From the NCBI GenBank assembly GCA_007121785.1, contig SKJX01000048.1:1-43970 (forward strand): a stretch of 43,970 bases of DNA. The letters are read 5' to 3'. Below are positions 1-7,748 of this stretch, in pieces. Each line of letters begins with the position of its first letter. Position 1 is the first letter of the stretch. The DNA comes from Nitriliruptoraceae bacterium (GTDB lineage Bacteria > Actinomycetota > Nitriliruptoria > Nitriliruptorales > Nitriliruptoraceae). The notes below the pieces were generated by a model. It worked only from the letters and a program-made list of their open reading frames with translations. It ran no database searches and had not been told where the DNA came from. The translations under genes and the position numbers were made by a program.

Positions 1-788
1 ACCAGCGGGGGCTCCTCCGCAAGAAGGTCTACGAAGCCGAGCTCGAGCGGCTCCAGGTCGAGCTCGTCAAGCTGCAGCACTGGGTCAAGGAGACCGGCCA
101 GCGGATCGTGGTGATCTTCGAAGGCCGCGATGCCGCGGGCAAGGGTGGCGTCATCAAGCGCATCACCGAACGGACCAACCCCCGGGTGGTCCGCACGGTC
201 GCGCTGGGGACACCGTCGGATCGGGAGAAGACCCAGTGGTATTTCCAGCGCTACGTCGAACAGCTGCCGGCCGCTGGCGAGATCGTGCTGTTCGACCGCT
301 CCTGGTACAACCGCGCCGGGGTCGAGCGGGTGATGGGGTTCGCGACCGGTGAGCAGGTGCGCGAGTTCATGCGCACCTGTCCGGAGTTCGAACGCATGCT
401 GGTCCGGGCCGGCATCCCGATCGTCAAGTACTGGTTCTCGATCAGCGACGACGAGCAGGAACGGCGGTTCCAGGCGCGCAACGAGGATCCGACCCGGCGC
501 TGGAAGCTCTCCCCGATGGATCTGAAGTCCCGGGAGCTGTGGGAGGACTACTCGCGCGCCAAGGACGAGATGTTCAACCACACCGACATCAAGCAGGCGC
601 CGTGGTGGGTGGTGGACGCCGACGTGAAGCGACATGCTCGGCTCAACTGCATCGCGCATCTGCTCGACCAGTTCGCGTACACCGACCGGGCCCCCGACCC
701 GGTCGAACTCGTACCGCGACCACCGTCGCGAGGCGGCTACGTCCGACCACCGATGGAGGACCAGACCTTCGTGCCCGAGCGGTACTGA
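1..788 (+). CDS. ppk2: Polyphosphate kinase 2 (PPK2 family), 5'-truncated by window edge
   Basis: The open frame runs in from the left edge (codon phase begins at base 3) and ends with TGA at 786-788, so the N-terminus lies outside the window. The visible 261 codons carry the PPK2 Walker A (GRDAAGKGG), the Walker B-like LFDRSWYNRAGVE segment and the lid region ARNEDPTRRWKLSPMDLKS. The family moves phosphate between polyphosphate and nucleotides in the cytoplasm. Internal ATG/GTG codons near 108 are not the start, because family-typical sequence (KVYEAELERLQVELVKLQ) continues in frame upstream. The gene ends 15 bp before the convergent binding-lipoprotein gene. Which nucleotide is preferred cannot be told from this part. 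Confidence 0.93.
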   Translation, partial: QRGLLRKKVYEAELERLQVELVKLQHWVKETGQRIVVIFEGRDAAGKGGVIKRITERTNPRVVRTVALGTPSDREKTQWYFQRYVEQLPAAGEIVLFDRSWYNRAGVERVMGFATGEQVREFMRTCPEFERMLVRAGIPIVKYWFSISDDEQERRFQARNEDPTRRWKLSPMDLKSRELWEDYSRAKDEMFNHTDIKQAPWWVVDADVKRHARLNCIAHLLDQFAYTDRAPDPVELVPRPPSRGGYVRPPMEDQTFVPERY

Positions 789-803
789 CGCGCAGAGCCG
801 GAC

Positions 804-1808
804 CTAGTCGTCAGCCAGGTCCAGCGCGCCGCTCTCCTCGGCCAGTGCGGCGACCGCGTCCTCGGCGACCTGCTCGAGGGGCTCGCCGACCGCGACACGG
901 GCGTTCCACTCCCCCAGCCGCTGGGTGCTGAGGTGGGACGCGAGCGGCCCCAACGCCTCGCGCAGTTGCGGGTGCTCCTCCGCGGCGTCCTCACGCAGGT
1001 GCGGGAGCACCAGGAACGCGGGGAACACCTGCAGGTCATCGACCAGTGGTCGCAGCCCGACCGCCCACACGATCCCGTCCGTCGCCGTGGTCAACCCGGC
1101 CACGCAGTCGCCGGCGAGCACGGCGGCGACCACCTCGTCGGGTTCGGCCGCGAGCACCGGTTGGTCGCTACGGACGCTGTAGGCGGCGAGCACCGCCCGC
1201 AGCCCGTCGGATCGGGACGCGAAGTCCTGGTCGACGCACAGCGTCGCCTCGGTGTCCTCCGAGAGGCGGGTCGCCAACTGCGACACGCTGGTGAGCCCCG
1301 CGTCGACCGATGGCGGTCCGGCCACGACGAACGCGAACGTCGCGTTGGCGGGCGGCTCGTCCAACCCATCCAGGAACCGCGGGCGCAACCAGATGATCCC
1401 GCGTCCGGCGTCGTGCGACTGCACCGCATCGAAGCTCTCCCGGCCGTCCCCGGGAGGATCGGCCCGCTCGAGCGTCTCCAACCAGGTCTCACCGGTGTAG
1501 CCGGGCCGCGCATCCACCTCGCCGGTCTCCAGCGCCTGCCTCGAATCCCGGGCGTCCGGGAACGGCACGACCTCCGCCGACAGGTCGGCGGCCTCGAGCA
1601 GCCCGACCATCACCTCCGCGAGCAGCGCGGTCTCCGGATCCGGGCCGGCGGCGACCCGGACGGGATCGTCCTCCACCTCGCTGGCCGCCGCGTCCTCGGT
1701 CGACGGTGCCTGCGCGCCACCATCGTCGACACCGGCGTCCTCGTCCGCCGCGTTCGCGGTACAGCCCGCCAGGACGACCACCACGACGAGCCAGCTCCGG
1801 ATGCGCAT
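804..1808 (-). CDS. Glycine betaine/osmoprotectant ABC transporter substrate-binding lipoprotein (OpuAC/ProX-OsmF type)
   Basis: Predicted extracytoplasmic solute-binding lipoprotein of 334 aa. The N-terminus MRIRSW, a hydrophobic stretch and the lipobox VLAGC are followed by an acidic linker. The mature part resembles the OpuAC family (PF04069): an EVMVGLLEAADL-like first helix, the DARPGYTGETW motif where family members read YPEYTGT, and a C-terminal segment of the LNxxV type. Aromatic residues for a quaternary-amine cage are available (GYTGETW, IIWLRP, GIVWAV). I chose ATG at 1808 over GTG at 1814: a TACGCT -10 box on this strand (1816-1821) leaves exactly 7 nt before that ATG, as in other leaderless genes here. 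No permease or ATPase gene is adjacent, so it is an orphan binding protein in this window. The ligand is inferred from the family only. Confidence 0.82.
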   Translation of the reverse strand: MRIRSWLVVVVVLAGCTANAADEDAGVDDGGAQAPSTEDAAASEVEDDPVRVAAGPDPETALLAEVMVGLLEAADLSAEVVPFPDARDSRQALETGEVDARPGYTGETWLETLERADPPGDGRESFDAVQSHDAGRGIIWLRPRFLDGLDEPPANATFAFVVAGPPSVDAGLTSVSQLATRLSEDTEATLCVDQDFASRSDGLRAVLAAYSVRSDQPVLAAEPDEVVAAVLAGDCVAGLTTATDGIVWAVGLRPLVDDLQVFPAFLVLPHLREDAAEEHPQLREALGPLASHLSTQRLGEWNARVAVGEPLEQVAEDAVAALAEESGALDLADD

Positions 1809-1815
1809 GTCCACC

Positions 1816-1821
1816 AGCGTA
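1816..1821 (-). promoter_or_regulatory. Putative -10 box TACGCT, leaderless promoter of the binding lipoprotein
   Basis: On the minus strand TACGCT is followed by 7 nt and then ATG at 1808. The upstream GTG at 1814 lies only 1 nt after the box and would precede the expected transcription start. This is a motif-and-spacing argument only. Confidence 0.5.
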
Positions 1822-1916
1822 CGACGACGCCGGGGCCGTGTGGCCGCGTCGACGACGCCGCGAGCGGCTGGCCCGCCCGACGCCGGAAGCCCGGGCCCGC
1901 ACGGCGTGTTTGCGAA

Positions 1917-1934
1917 CCTGCCGTACCCTCACGG
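1917..1934 (+). promoter_or_regulatory. Promoter element CCTGCCGTACCCTCACGG, copy 1
   Basis: An 18-bp sequence containing a TACCCT -10 (1924-1929) lies 38 nt upstream of the GTG start of the thioredoxin-fold lipoprotein. The identical 18 bp stands 36 nt upstream of the PASTA kinase start (4498-4515). The two copies share a CGCCGCC tract just downstream. I infer a common promoter type serving both envelope genes. Confidence 0.5.
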
Positions 1935-1967
1935 CCTCGCCGCCCTACCCGTCCCCGGAGCGCGCTC

Positions 1968-3008
1968 GTGCGTCCAACTCCCGCGTCCGTCCCTCGTCGA
2001 CCGCGCCGAGGCGCTGGCCGCCGCTCCCTCGCGGCGGCCGCCGCTGCAGCGCTGGTTCTGGCCGCCTGCGGCGCCGACGACGGACCCGAGGAGGTCGACC
2101 CGGCCGCCGTGGAGGAGGACGAGCTGACCGAGCTGTCGGTCGCGATCGCCAGCTTCGACATCACGGCCGGCGAGGACCAGCGGCTGATGGCCGGCGTCTT
2201 CAGCCCGTCGCGGCAGCTGATCGCGTTCGGCGACGTCCAGTTCGGGCTGGCCTACCTCGGTGACGGCTCCGACACGGAGGCCGAGATCGAGCAGACCACG
2301 ACCGCCAGCTTCCTGCCCGTCCCCGGCATCGAGCCGGAGGGCCAGGCCGACGCCCCCACGCTGGTCGACGACACCGGCAGCGGCGTCTACAGCGCCCGCG
2401 TCGACCTGTCGGAGCCCGGCATCTACGGCCTCCAGGTGATCGCCGAACTCGATGACGGCACGGTCGTCAGCGGCCAGCAGTCGTTCAACGTCGTCGAGGA
2501 CAGCGAGGTCCCGGACGTCGGCGACGAGGCGCCAGCCGTGGACAACCTCACGATCGACGACGTCGACAACGGCGACGCCGACCCGGCCACGGTCGACTCA
2601 CGCGCCCAGCACACCGATGGCGAGATCCCCGACCCCCACCTGCATGACACCACGATCGCCGACTCGATCGAGGCCGGCCGACCCGTCGTGGTGGCCGTCA
2701 CCACCCCGGTCTACTGCCAGACGCGGTTCTGCGGCCCGCTGACCGAGATCATGGCCGACCTGGCCGACGACTACGACGACCGGGTCGACGTCGTCCACCT
2801 CGAGGTGTGGGAGGACTTCGAGGCCGGGGAACTCAACGACGCGGCCGCGGCCTACATCCAGACCGAGGAGGTCGGCGGCAACGAACCCTGGGTGTTCCTC
2901 GTCGGCGTGGACGGCCGCGTCCAGGCGCGCTGGGACAACGTGCTCGACGTCGACGAACTGATCGCCGAACTCGAAGCGCTCCCGACGTTCGACGCGGCCG
3001 GTGACTGA
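1968..3008 (+). CDS. Secreted lipoprotein with thioredoxin-like C-terminal domain
   Basis: 346 aa from GTG at 1968. The N-terminus is basic (RRPRRGAGRRS), followed by an Ala-rich hydrophobic core and lipobox LVLAACG, so it is probably lipid-anchored outside the membrane. Residues ~45-185 look like an all-beta (Ig-like) domain ending in an extracytoplasmic FNVVEDSE segment. Residues ~225-340 look like a thioredoxin fold: a PVVVAVTTPVYCQTRFC strand-helix junction with a CX4C pair, and a C-terminal WVFLVGVDGRVQARWDN strand pair typical of TlpA/Sco-like proteins. A CX4C spacing is not the redox-active CXXC, so it may bind metal or act as a structural disulfide. A far longer open frame upstream is the shadow of the gene on the other strand. 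It is followed 3 nt later by a small membrane-protein gene, probably co-transcribed. Confidence 0.75.
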   Translation: MRPTPASVPRRPRRGAGRRSLAAAAAAALVLAACGADDGPEEVDPAAVEEDELTELSVAIASFDITAGEDQRLMAGVFSPSRQLIAFGDVQFGLAYLGDGSDTEAEIEQTTTASFLPVPGIEPEGQADAPTLVDDTGSGVYSARVDLSEPGIYGLQVIAELDDGTVVSGQQSFNVVEDSEVPDVGDEAPAVDNLTIDDVDNGDADPATVDSRAQHTDGEIPDPHLHDTTIADSIEAGRPVVVAVTTPVYCQTRFCGPLTEIMADLADDYDDRVDVVHLEVWEDFEAGELNDAAAAYIQTEEVGGNEPWVFLVGVDGRVQARWDNVLDVDELIAELEALPTFDAAGD

Positions 3009-3011
3009 CCC

Positions 3012-3359
3012 ATGAGCGCCCCCGACCACCGCCCGACGGCGGCGGACACCAGCGACGAGCCGGCGCCGATCGTCGACTGGCGTCGGACCGCGCACCGGCT
3101 GCGACGGGTGCTGGTCGTCATCGCCGCCGTGGTCGTGGCGGTCTGGGTCGGTCTGGGGATCGCCGGTGACGGTTTCGGCCTCGCCCGCCTGGCGGAGCTG
3201 GCCGGCTTGGGGCTGCTGGTCGCGTTCGTCGGCGAGGTGGTGGTGGTCGGCGGGTCGGCGGTGCGCGGGATGCTGACCGCTGGCGAGCGGGGCGAGCGGC
3301 TGGCGAGCGCGGACGTGTCCCTGCTCCCTCCGCAGCTCACCCGCCGACGGCGCGGCTGA
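3012..3359 (+). CDS. Small two-TM membrane protein, unknown function
   Basis: 115 aa starting ATG only 3 nt after the stop of the thioredoxin-fold lipoprotein, so probably the second gene of that operon. An acidic N-terminus of ~35 residues precedes one clear membrane segment (VLVVIAAVVVAVWVGLGIA) and a second (LAGLGLLVAFVGEVVVVGG). A basic, presumably cytoplasmic tail ends in RRRRG. I do not recognise the family. Partner function with the lipoprotein, for example as a membrane anchor, is inference from spacing alone. Confidence 0.7.
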   Translation: MSAPDHRPTAADTSDEPAPIVDWRRTAHRLRRVLVVIAAVVVAVWVGLGIAGDGFGLARLAELAGLGLLVAFVGEVVVVGGSAVRGMLTAGERGERLASADVSLLPPQLTRRRRG

Positions 3360-3395
3360 GCCGCACGACGCGGACACCCGATCCCCGCGGCGCGG

Positions 3396-3905
3396 TCACA
3401 GCTCGGGCGCGCCGAGTTCCAGCTCGAGGGAGCGCAGTACCCGGGTGATCTCGCCGCCGATGGCCTCGACGTCCAACGGCAGCTTCACGTCGGTCTTGGG
3501 GTAGATCTCGGCCGTGGTCAGATCGGTCATGCTCGAACGCCAGCCCCGCTCGTCGACGAACTCCCCCAGCGCGAACGCCCACGTCAACACCACCGCGTCC
3601 TGGTAGTCGTGGAGCACGAACGTCAGGTACCGGTTGAACGGCAGCACCCACATGCGGCCGCCGCGACGGCTCGAGCCGTGCGGACGGAACCCGACCCGCT
3701 CGAGCTCGTCGTCGAAGGTGGTGGGCGCATCCTCCGATGGTGGCTCGCCACCGGTGTCCGTGACGTCGCGAGCGTCCGCGCCCTCACGGTCCGTTCCGTC
3801 ACCGCCACGGCCTCGCCGTCGGAACACCACGTCTGCCTCCACCTCGCCGGTCCGGGCGGCATCGCTCCACCCCCGACGACGGTAGACGACCGCGGGTCCT
3901 CGCAT
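3396..3905 (-). CDS. Conserved-looking hypothetical protein
   Basis: 169 aa if translation begins at ATG 3905. The longer open frame upstream of that runs into the antisense of the neighbouring lipoprotein and is unlikely. The first ~75 residues are charged and low in complexity. The C-terminal ~95 residues look like a compact alpha/beta domain (WVLPFNRYLTFVLHDYQD, then an acidic TWAFALGEFVDERGW segment) without a motif I recognise. There is no signal peptide or membrane segment. The gene is divergent from the coiled-coil lipoprotein and convergent with the small membrane-protein gene. The true start could lie further in, where the conserved part begins. Confidence 0.5.
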   Translation of the reverse strand: MRGPAVVYRRRGWSDAARTGEVEADVVFRRRGRGGDGTDREGADARDVTDTGGEPPSEDAPTTFDDELERVGFRPHGSSRRGGRMWVLPFNRYLTFVLHDYQDAVVLTWAFALGEFVDERGWRSSMTDLTTAEIYPKTDVKLPLDVEAIGGEITRVLRSLELELGAPEL

Positions 3906-3921
3906 CCGCGTGCCAGACCCG

Positions 3922-3927
3922 TAGCCT
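3922..3927 (+). promoter_or_regulatory. Putative -10 box TAGCCT, leaderless promoter
   Basis: TAGCCT is followed by 8 nt and then the GTG at 3936. There is no purine-rich ribosome site in a normal position, so the transcript probably begins at or next to the start codon. Confidence 0.45.
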
Positions 3928-3935
3928 CCGGGGAC

Positions 3936-4469
3936 GTGACCCACGACCCGCAGCTCCCGACCGACCGCCCGCGCCGACGCCGGCGGGTGCGCGTCGGCGT
4001 GTCGACGGCGGTCGCGGCGGTCGTGCTCGCAGGGTGCGGTGCGGACGACACGGACGTGGCCGACCTCGAAGCCGAGGTGGAGCAGCTCCGAGCCGACCGG
4101 TCGACGACGCTCGAACGGTTCGACGAGCTCGAGGCCGACCTCGACCGGATGGACGAACTGTCCGCCGACATCCGCCGGCTCGAGCGCGAGCTCAGCGGCC
4201 AGGACGACGTCGAGCAACGGCTGGAGACCGCCGACGAGCAGCTCGAGGGGCTGACCGAACGCCTCGGCGAGATCGACGACGAGCTCGAGTCCGGCGACGC
4301 GGACCTCACGGCCGTCCGGGAGGAGCTGGCCGGCGCGACCGAGCAGCTCCAGGGCGAGGTGGCCTCGACCCAGAGCAGCGTCGAGGACGTCCGCGGTGAG
4401 GTGGAGGAGCTGCGCACCCTCTACACCACGCTGCGCGACCGCCTCGACCGGCTCCAGCGCGGGGACTGA
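3936..4469 (+). CDS. Coiled-coil lipoprotein
   Basis: 177 aa from GTG 3936. A basic N-terminus (RPRRRRRVRVG) and hydrophobic segment end in the lipobox VVLAGCG at about residue 30, predicting lipid anchoring outside the cytoplasmic membrane. The rest is almost entirely heptad-patterned and rich in Glu, Asp, Leu and Arg (repeats such as LEAEVEQLRADR, LERFDELEADLDRMDEL, LRDRLDRLQR), i.e. a long helical coiled coil without an enzymatic domain. It is separated by 77 nt from the PASTA kinase gene, which has its own promoter. A structural or spacer role in the envelope is possible. Because composition is biased, similarity searches will be unreliable. Confidence 0.7.
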   Translation: MTHDPQLPTDRPRRRRRVRVGVSTAVAAVVLAGCGADDTDVADLEAEVEQLRADRSTTLERFDELEADLDRMDELSADIRRLERELSGQDDVEQRLETADEQLEGLTERLGEIDDELESGDADLTAVREELAGATEQLQGEVASTQSSVEDVRGEVEELRTLYTTLRDRLDRLQRGD

Positions 4470-4497
4470 CGCTCGGCTTCACCGGCCGCTGGCGACC

Positions 4498-4515
4498 CCT
4501 GCCGTACCCTCACGG
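4498..4515 (+). promoter_or_regulatory. Promoter element CCTGCCGTACCCTCACGG, copy 2
   Basis: Identical 18-bp copy of the element at 1917-1934. The -10 candidate TACCCT is at 4505-4510, 36 nt before the GTG start of the PASTA kinase. Confidence 0.5.
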
Positions 4516-4546
4516 TCCGCCGCCGAACCGCCCGAGGGCCCGACCC

Positions 4547-6484
4547 GTGGCCGATCACGCGTTGCCCCGCGACACCGTCCCCTCGCGGGTCGGTGGTCGC
4601 TACGTGCTGCGTGACGAACTCGGCCGCGGTGGGATGGCCAGCGTGCACCGCGCTCACGACGAGGTGCTCGACCGCGAGGTCGCGGTCAAGCTCCTCCACG
4701 CCCACCTGGCGACCGACCCGACGTTCCTCGACCGGTTCCGGCGGGAGGCGCGGGCGGCCGCGGCGCTGTCCCACCCCAACGTGGTCACCGTGCACGACTG
4801 GGGCGAGACCGACGACGGCGCCTACCTGGTGCTCCAACTGATCGACGGGGTGTCGCTGCGCGACGTCCTCCGCGTCCGTAGCCACCTGCCCGTCGACGAA
4901 GCGGTCGCCGTGCTCGCACCGGTCGCCGCCGGCCTGGGGGCGGCGCACGCCGCGGGGCTGGTCCACCGCGACGTCAAGCCGGAGAACCTGCTGTTGGGCC
5001 GCGACGGCACCGTCCGCGTCACCGACTTCGGGCTCGCCCGCGCCGCGGCCAGCGCCACCTCGACGTTCGGGGGTGAGGTCCTGATCGGCTCGCCGCACTA
5101 CCTCTCACCGGAGGCGGTGCGCAGCGAACCCGTCGATACCCGCGCGGACGTCTACGGGCTCGGCATCGTGCTCTACGAGTCGCTGGTGGGCGAGCCGCCG
5201 CATCAGGCGGACACGCCGTTCGCGACCGCGATGGCCCACCTCGAACGGCCCATCCCCACGCCGTCGTCGCGCCGACCGCAGGTGCCCAGCTGGCTCGACG
5301 AGGTGGTCGCCACGGCGACCGCGTTCGAGCCGGATGACCGCTACCCGGACGCGGCGGCGTTCGGTCGGACCCTCTCACGGGGTGCCGGTGGCGATGCGCC
5401 GGACGTCAGCGACGTCCGGGCGGCCGCGACCTCCGCCGTGCCGGTCCACCAGCCGGCGCGGTCCGGTCCGCGCGGCGGCAGCACCCCACCTCCACCACCA
5501 CCGCCCGGGTCGGACGACCACGACGAGGTGCCGCACCGCTCCACCGCGCAGATCGAGCAGGAGCCGGACCCACCCAGGCGGCGCGGGCGTTGGATCTGGC
5601 TGCTGGCCTTGCTGCTGCTCCTCGCCGGCGCCGGAGGTGGCTACGCCTACTGGGACCGGACCATCGCACCGGTCACCGACATCCCGGACGTCACCGGCCA
5701 GCCGCTGGATGCCGCCCGCGACCAGCTGACGACCGTCGGCTTCGAGGTGTCGATCGACCCCGATCGACCGACCGACGTCGACGTCCCCGAGGGCCACGTG
5801 CTCAGCCAGGAGCCGGCCGACAGCGCGAGGCTCGGGACCAGCGTGACGTTGCTGATCTCCGCCGGGCCGGCGCAGGTCGAGGTCCCGGACGTCGTCGGCG
5901 CGGAGCTCGATGACGCCCGGGCGGCCCTGGCATCGCTCGGGTTCGAGGTGGACACCACCGAACGCCATGACGAGGACGTCGCCGAGGGCCACGTCATCGC
6001 CACCGATCCCGGCCCGGACGACACCGCCGACGAAGCGAGCACCGTCGTGCTGGTCGTCAGCCTCGGCCCCGCCCCCATCGAGGTCCCGGACCTCGTCGGG
6101 ACCGACGTCGACACCGCCCGAGCCGAGGTGCTCGCGGCCGGACTCGAGCTCGAGGTCGTGGGCGGCGAGCACGATCCGGACGTCCCCGCAGGGCACGTCC
6201 TGTCCCAGTCCCCGGGGCCGGAGGGCACGCTCACCCGCGACGAGGTCGTCGAGGTGGTCGTCAGCGACGGTCCCGAGCTGGTCACGGTGCCGCTGGTCCG
6301 GGGCGAGTCGGCCGAGGATGCCGTCGGCGAACTCGAGGAGCTCGGGTTCGAGGTCGAGATCCGCGAGGGCGACGGCAGCCTCCTCGATTCGTTCCTCAAC
6401 CGCGGCCGGGTGCTCGATCAGGATCCGGCGTCGGAGGTCCGACGTCCCCGTGGGGCCACCGTGATCATCTACGTCCAGGGCTGA
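4547..6484 (+). CDS. PASTA-domain Ser/Thr protein kinase (PknB-like)
   Basis: 645 aa, GTG start. The kinase domain (residues ~17-280) has the glycine loop GRGGMASVH, ATP lysine K48 in VAVK, catalytic HRDVKPEN with D142, DFG at 160-162 and the SPEA activation-segment end, so it looks active. Thr residues in the SATSTFGGE activation loop could be autophosphorylated. A Pro-rich linker (~303-345) leads to one membrane helix (~349-367). Four PASTA repeats then begin at DIPDVTGQPL, VEVPDVVGAEL, IEVPDLVGTDV and VTVPLVRGESA. PASTA kinases sense peptidoglycan fragments or lipid II and control growth and division. Unlike the usual setting with pbpA, rodA and PP2C phosphatase genes, none of those are adjacent here. 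Its nearest partner is the convergent zinc-ribbon/discoidin-like gene ending 9 bp away. Confidence 0.93.
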   Translation: MADHALPRDTVPSRVGGRYVLRDELGRGGMASVHRAHDEVLDREVAVKLLHAHLATDPTFLDRFRREARAAAALSHPNVVTVHDWGETDDGAYLVLQLIDGVSLRDVLRVRSHLPVDEAVAVLAPVAAGLGAAHAAGLVHRDVKPENLLLGRDGTVRVTDFGLARAAASATSTFGGEVLIGSPHYLSPEAVRSEPVDTRADVYGLGIVLYESLVGEPPHQADTPFATAMAHLERPIPTPSSRRPQVPSWLDEVVATATAFEPDDRYPDAAAFGRTLSRGAGGDAPDVSDVRAAATSAVPVHQPARSGPRGGSTPPPPPPPGSDDHDEVPHRSTAQIEQEPDPPRRRGRWIWLLALLLLLAGAGGGYAYWDRTIAPVTDIPDVTGQPLDAARDQLTTVGFEVSIDPDRPTDVDVPEGHVLSQEPADSARLGTSVTLLISAGPAQVEVPDVVGAELDDARAALASLGFEVDTTERHDEDVAEGHVIATDPGPDDTADEASTVVLVVSLGPAPIEVPDLVGTDVDTARAEVLAAGLELEVVGGEHDPDVPAGHVLSQSPGPEGTLTRDEVVEVVVSDGPELVTVPLVRGESAEDAVGELEELGFEVEIREGDGSLLDSFLNRGRVLDQDPASEVRRPRGATVIIYVQG

Positions 6485-6493
6485 TCGCCGTGC

Positions 6494-7678
6494 TCAGCTC
6501 CGGCCGGGCAGCTGCAGCTGCGGTGTTCCGTCGGTCAACGTGATGACGCCCGCTGCCGGCCGTTCCTCGGCCCGCTCCTCGGCCAGCTCCGCGTCCGGCT
6601 CGTCCGCAGGGAACCCGTCGAACTCCAGGCGCGAGACCGCCGGGTCCGACCGTTCGTCGCCCGCCACGACCTCGAGGACCTCCAGCCGAACCGCGGTGGT
6701 CAGCACCGGCTCCTCGAACTCGATGCGCTGCAGGTCACGCCCGAGGTCCAGCAAGGTGGCTTCGATCACCGTCCCCCCGTCGAACCGCACCGCGACCTGC
6801 TGGAGACGACCAGCCGCCGCGTAGGCGGCCGCGTCGGCGTGGTCGCCGTTGGCCAGCACGATCGCGTTGAGCCAGACCGGTCGCTCGAAGAACACGTCGA
6901 GCTTCTCGGCCGTGCCCGTCGGCAACTCGTCCGCGTCGCCGTGCCAGGCCGACGTGGGATCACCGTCGACCATGGCCTCCGGGCTGAAGCTCCGGTCGGC
7001 CTCCGGCTGTCGAGTGGTCACCGTGGCGACGCTCGCGAGCGCGAGCGGCTGGGGATCCGACGGATAGCGGTCCGCGGGGTAGGCGACCGGGTCCAGCGGC
7101 CCCTCCTCCGGCGCGAAGGGCCCCAACTCCCCCACGATCAGCCCACCAACGACCAGACCCACCGCGAGCAGTCCGACGGCGACCCACCACACCCAACGCC
7201 AGGGTCGTCCTTCGTCGGTCGGCGTCCGATGACGCCGCCGGGCCTGGAAGCTCAGCTGGGTGCGCGCAGACGCCGGCACCGTCGCCGCGTCGTCGCCGTC
7301 GAGGTCCGCGCCGCAGAAGGCGCAGAGCACGCGCGTGCGCACGTTGTCGACCTGGCAGCTCGGGCACGGTCGCATCGCCGGGCGACCCGACGCCGGTGGC
7401 GGCGATGACGGTCCCGCCATCGTCTGGACCGTGCGGGTCGGTTCGTCGATCGCGCCGTCGGCTCCAGCCGCGTCCGCACCGTCCGCGGGGTCGTCGGCAG
7501 CCCGCAACGCACCGGTCACCTCATCGCCATCGGCGGCGTCGTGCGCCCCGACCGCGTCACCGCAAGCCACGCAGAACCGGCCCGGCGGTGCGAGGTCAGC
7601 CCCACAGGATGGACAGGTCAACGAGGCTGGCTCGGTCGGCGCGGATGCGTGCTCGTCGGGGGGGTCGCGGTCGCTCAC
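6494..7678 (-). CDS. Zinc-ribbon, single-TM protein with extracellular discoidin-like (glycan-binding) domain
   Basis: 394 aa from GTG 7678; an AGGAGG sequence lies 14 nt upstream, somewhat far. Two cytoplasmic zinc ribbons are visible: CPSCGADLAPPGRFCVACG near residue 25 and CPSCQVDNVRTRVLCAFCG near 115. One membrane helix follows (WRWVWWVAVGLLAVGLVVGG). The outer ~200 residues resemble an F5/8-type-C/NADase-type glycan-binding fold (SFSPEAMVDGDPTSAWHGD, later LNAIVLANGDH and a VRLEVLEV strand). This arrangement is known in actinobacterial proteins annotated as zinc-ribbon/discoidin. It probably binds envelope glycan outside and couples to zinc-ribbon contacts inside. The head-to-head end with the PASTA kinase suggests a shared envelope theme; ligand and partner are unknown. 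Confidence 0.78.
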   Translation of the reverse strand: MSDRDPPDEHASAPTEPASLTCPSCGADLAPPGRFCVACGDAVGAHDAADGDEVTGALRAADDPADGADAAGADGAIDEPTRTVQTMAGPSSPPPASGRPAMRPCPSCQVDNVRTRVLCAFCGADLDGDDAATVPASARTQLSFQARRRHRTPTDEGRPWRWVWWVAVGLLAVGLVVGGLIVGELGPFAPEEGPLDPVAYPADRYPSDPQPLALASVATVTTRQPEADRSFSPEAMVDGDPTSAWHGDADELPTGTAEKLDVFFERPVWLNAIVLANGDHADAAAYAAAGRLQQVAVRFDGGTVIEATLLDLGRDLQRIEFEEPVLTTAVRLEVLEVVAGDERSDPAVSRLEFDGFPADEPDAELAEERAEERPAAGVITLTDGTPQLQLPGRS

Positions 7679-7721
7679 GATCTGGTCGATCCCCTCCTGC
7701 GACGGGCCACCACGGGCGGCG

Positions 7722-7748
7722 GGTCCCGCCACGTAACCTGCAAGCCTA
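7722..7748. promoter_or_regulatory. Divergent promoter region between zinc-ribbon gene and DAHP synthase
   Basis: On the plus strand GGTCCCGCCACGTA (7722-7735) runs into the -10 candidate TAACCT (7734-7739). The same 14 bp with an equally placed -10 stands before msrB (14330-14347). On the minus strand TAGGCT (7743-7748) could serve the zinc-ribbon gene with a ~65-nt leader. A further plus-strand -10 candidate, TACCGT at 7857-7862, is closer to DAHP synthase. Which one drives it is unknown. Confidence 0.4.

Noticed and set aside
933..1967. Long N-terminal extension of the thioredoxin-fold lipoprotein frame (open from 933)
   Set aside because: It is antisense to the binding-lipoprotein gene, rich in Arg/Pro/Gly, and would bury the lipoprotein signal peptide; GTG 1968 restores a normal N-terminus.
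3609..3935. Upstream extension of the coiled-coil lipoprotein frame
   Set aside because: It is antisense to the 3396-3905 gene and would precede the lipobox by ~140 residues; a -10 at 3922 argues for GTG 3936.
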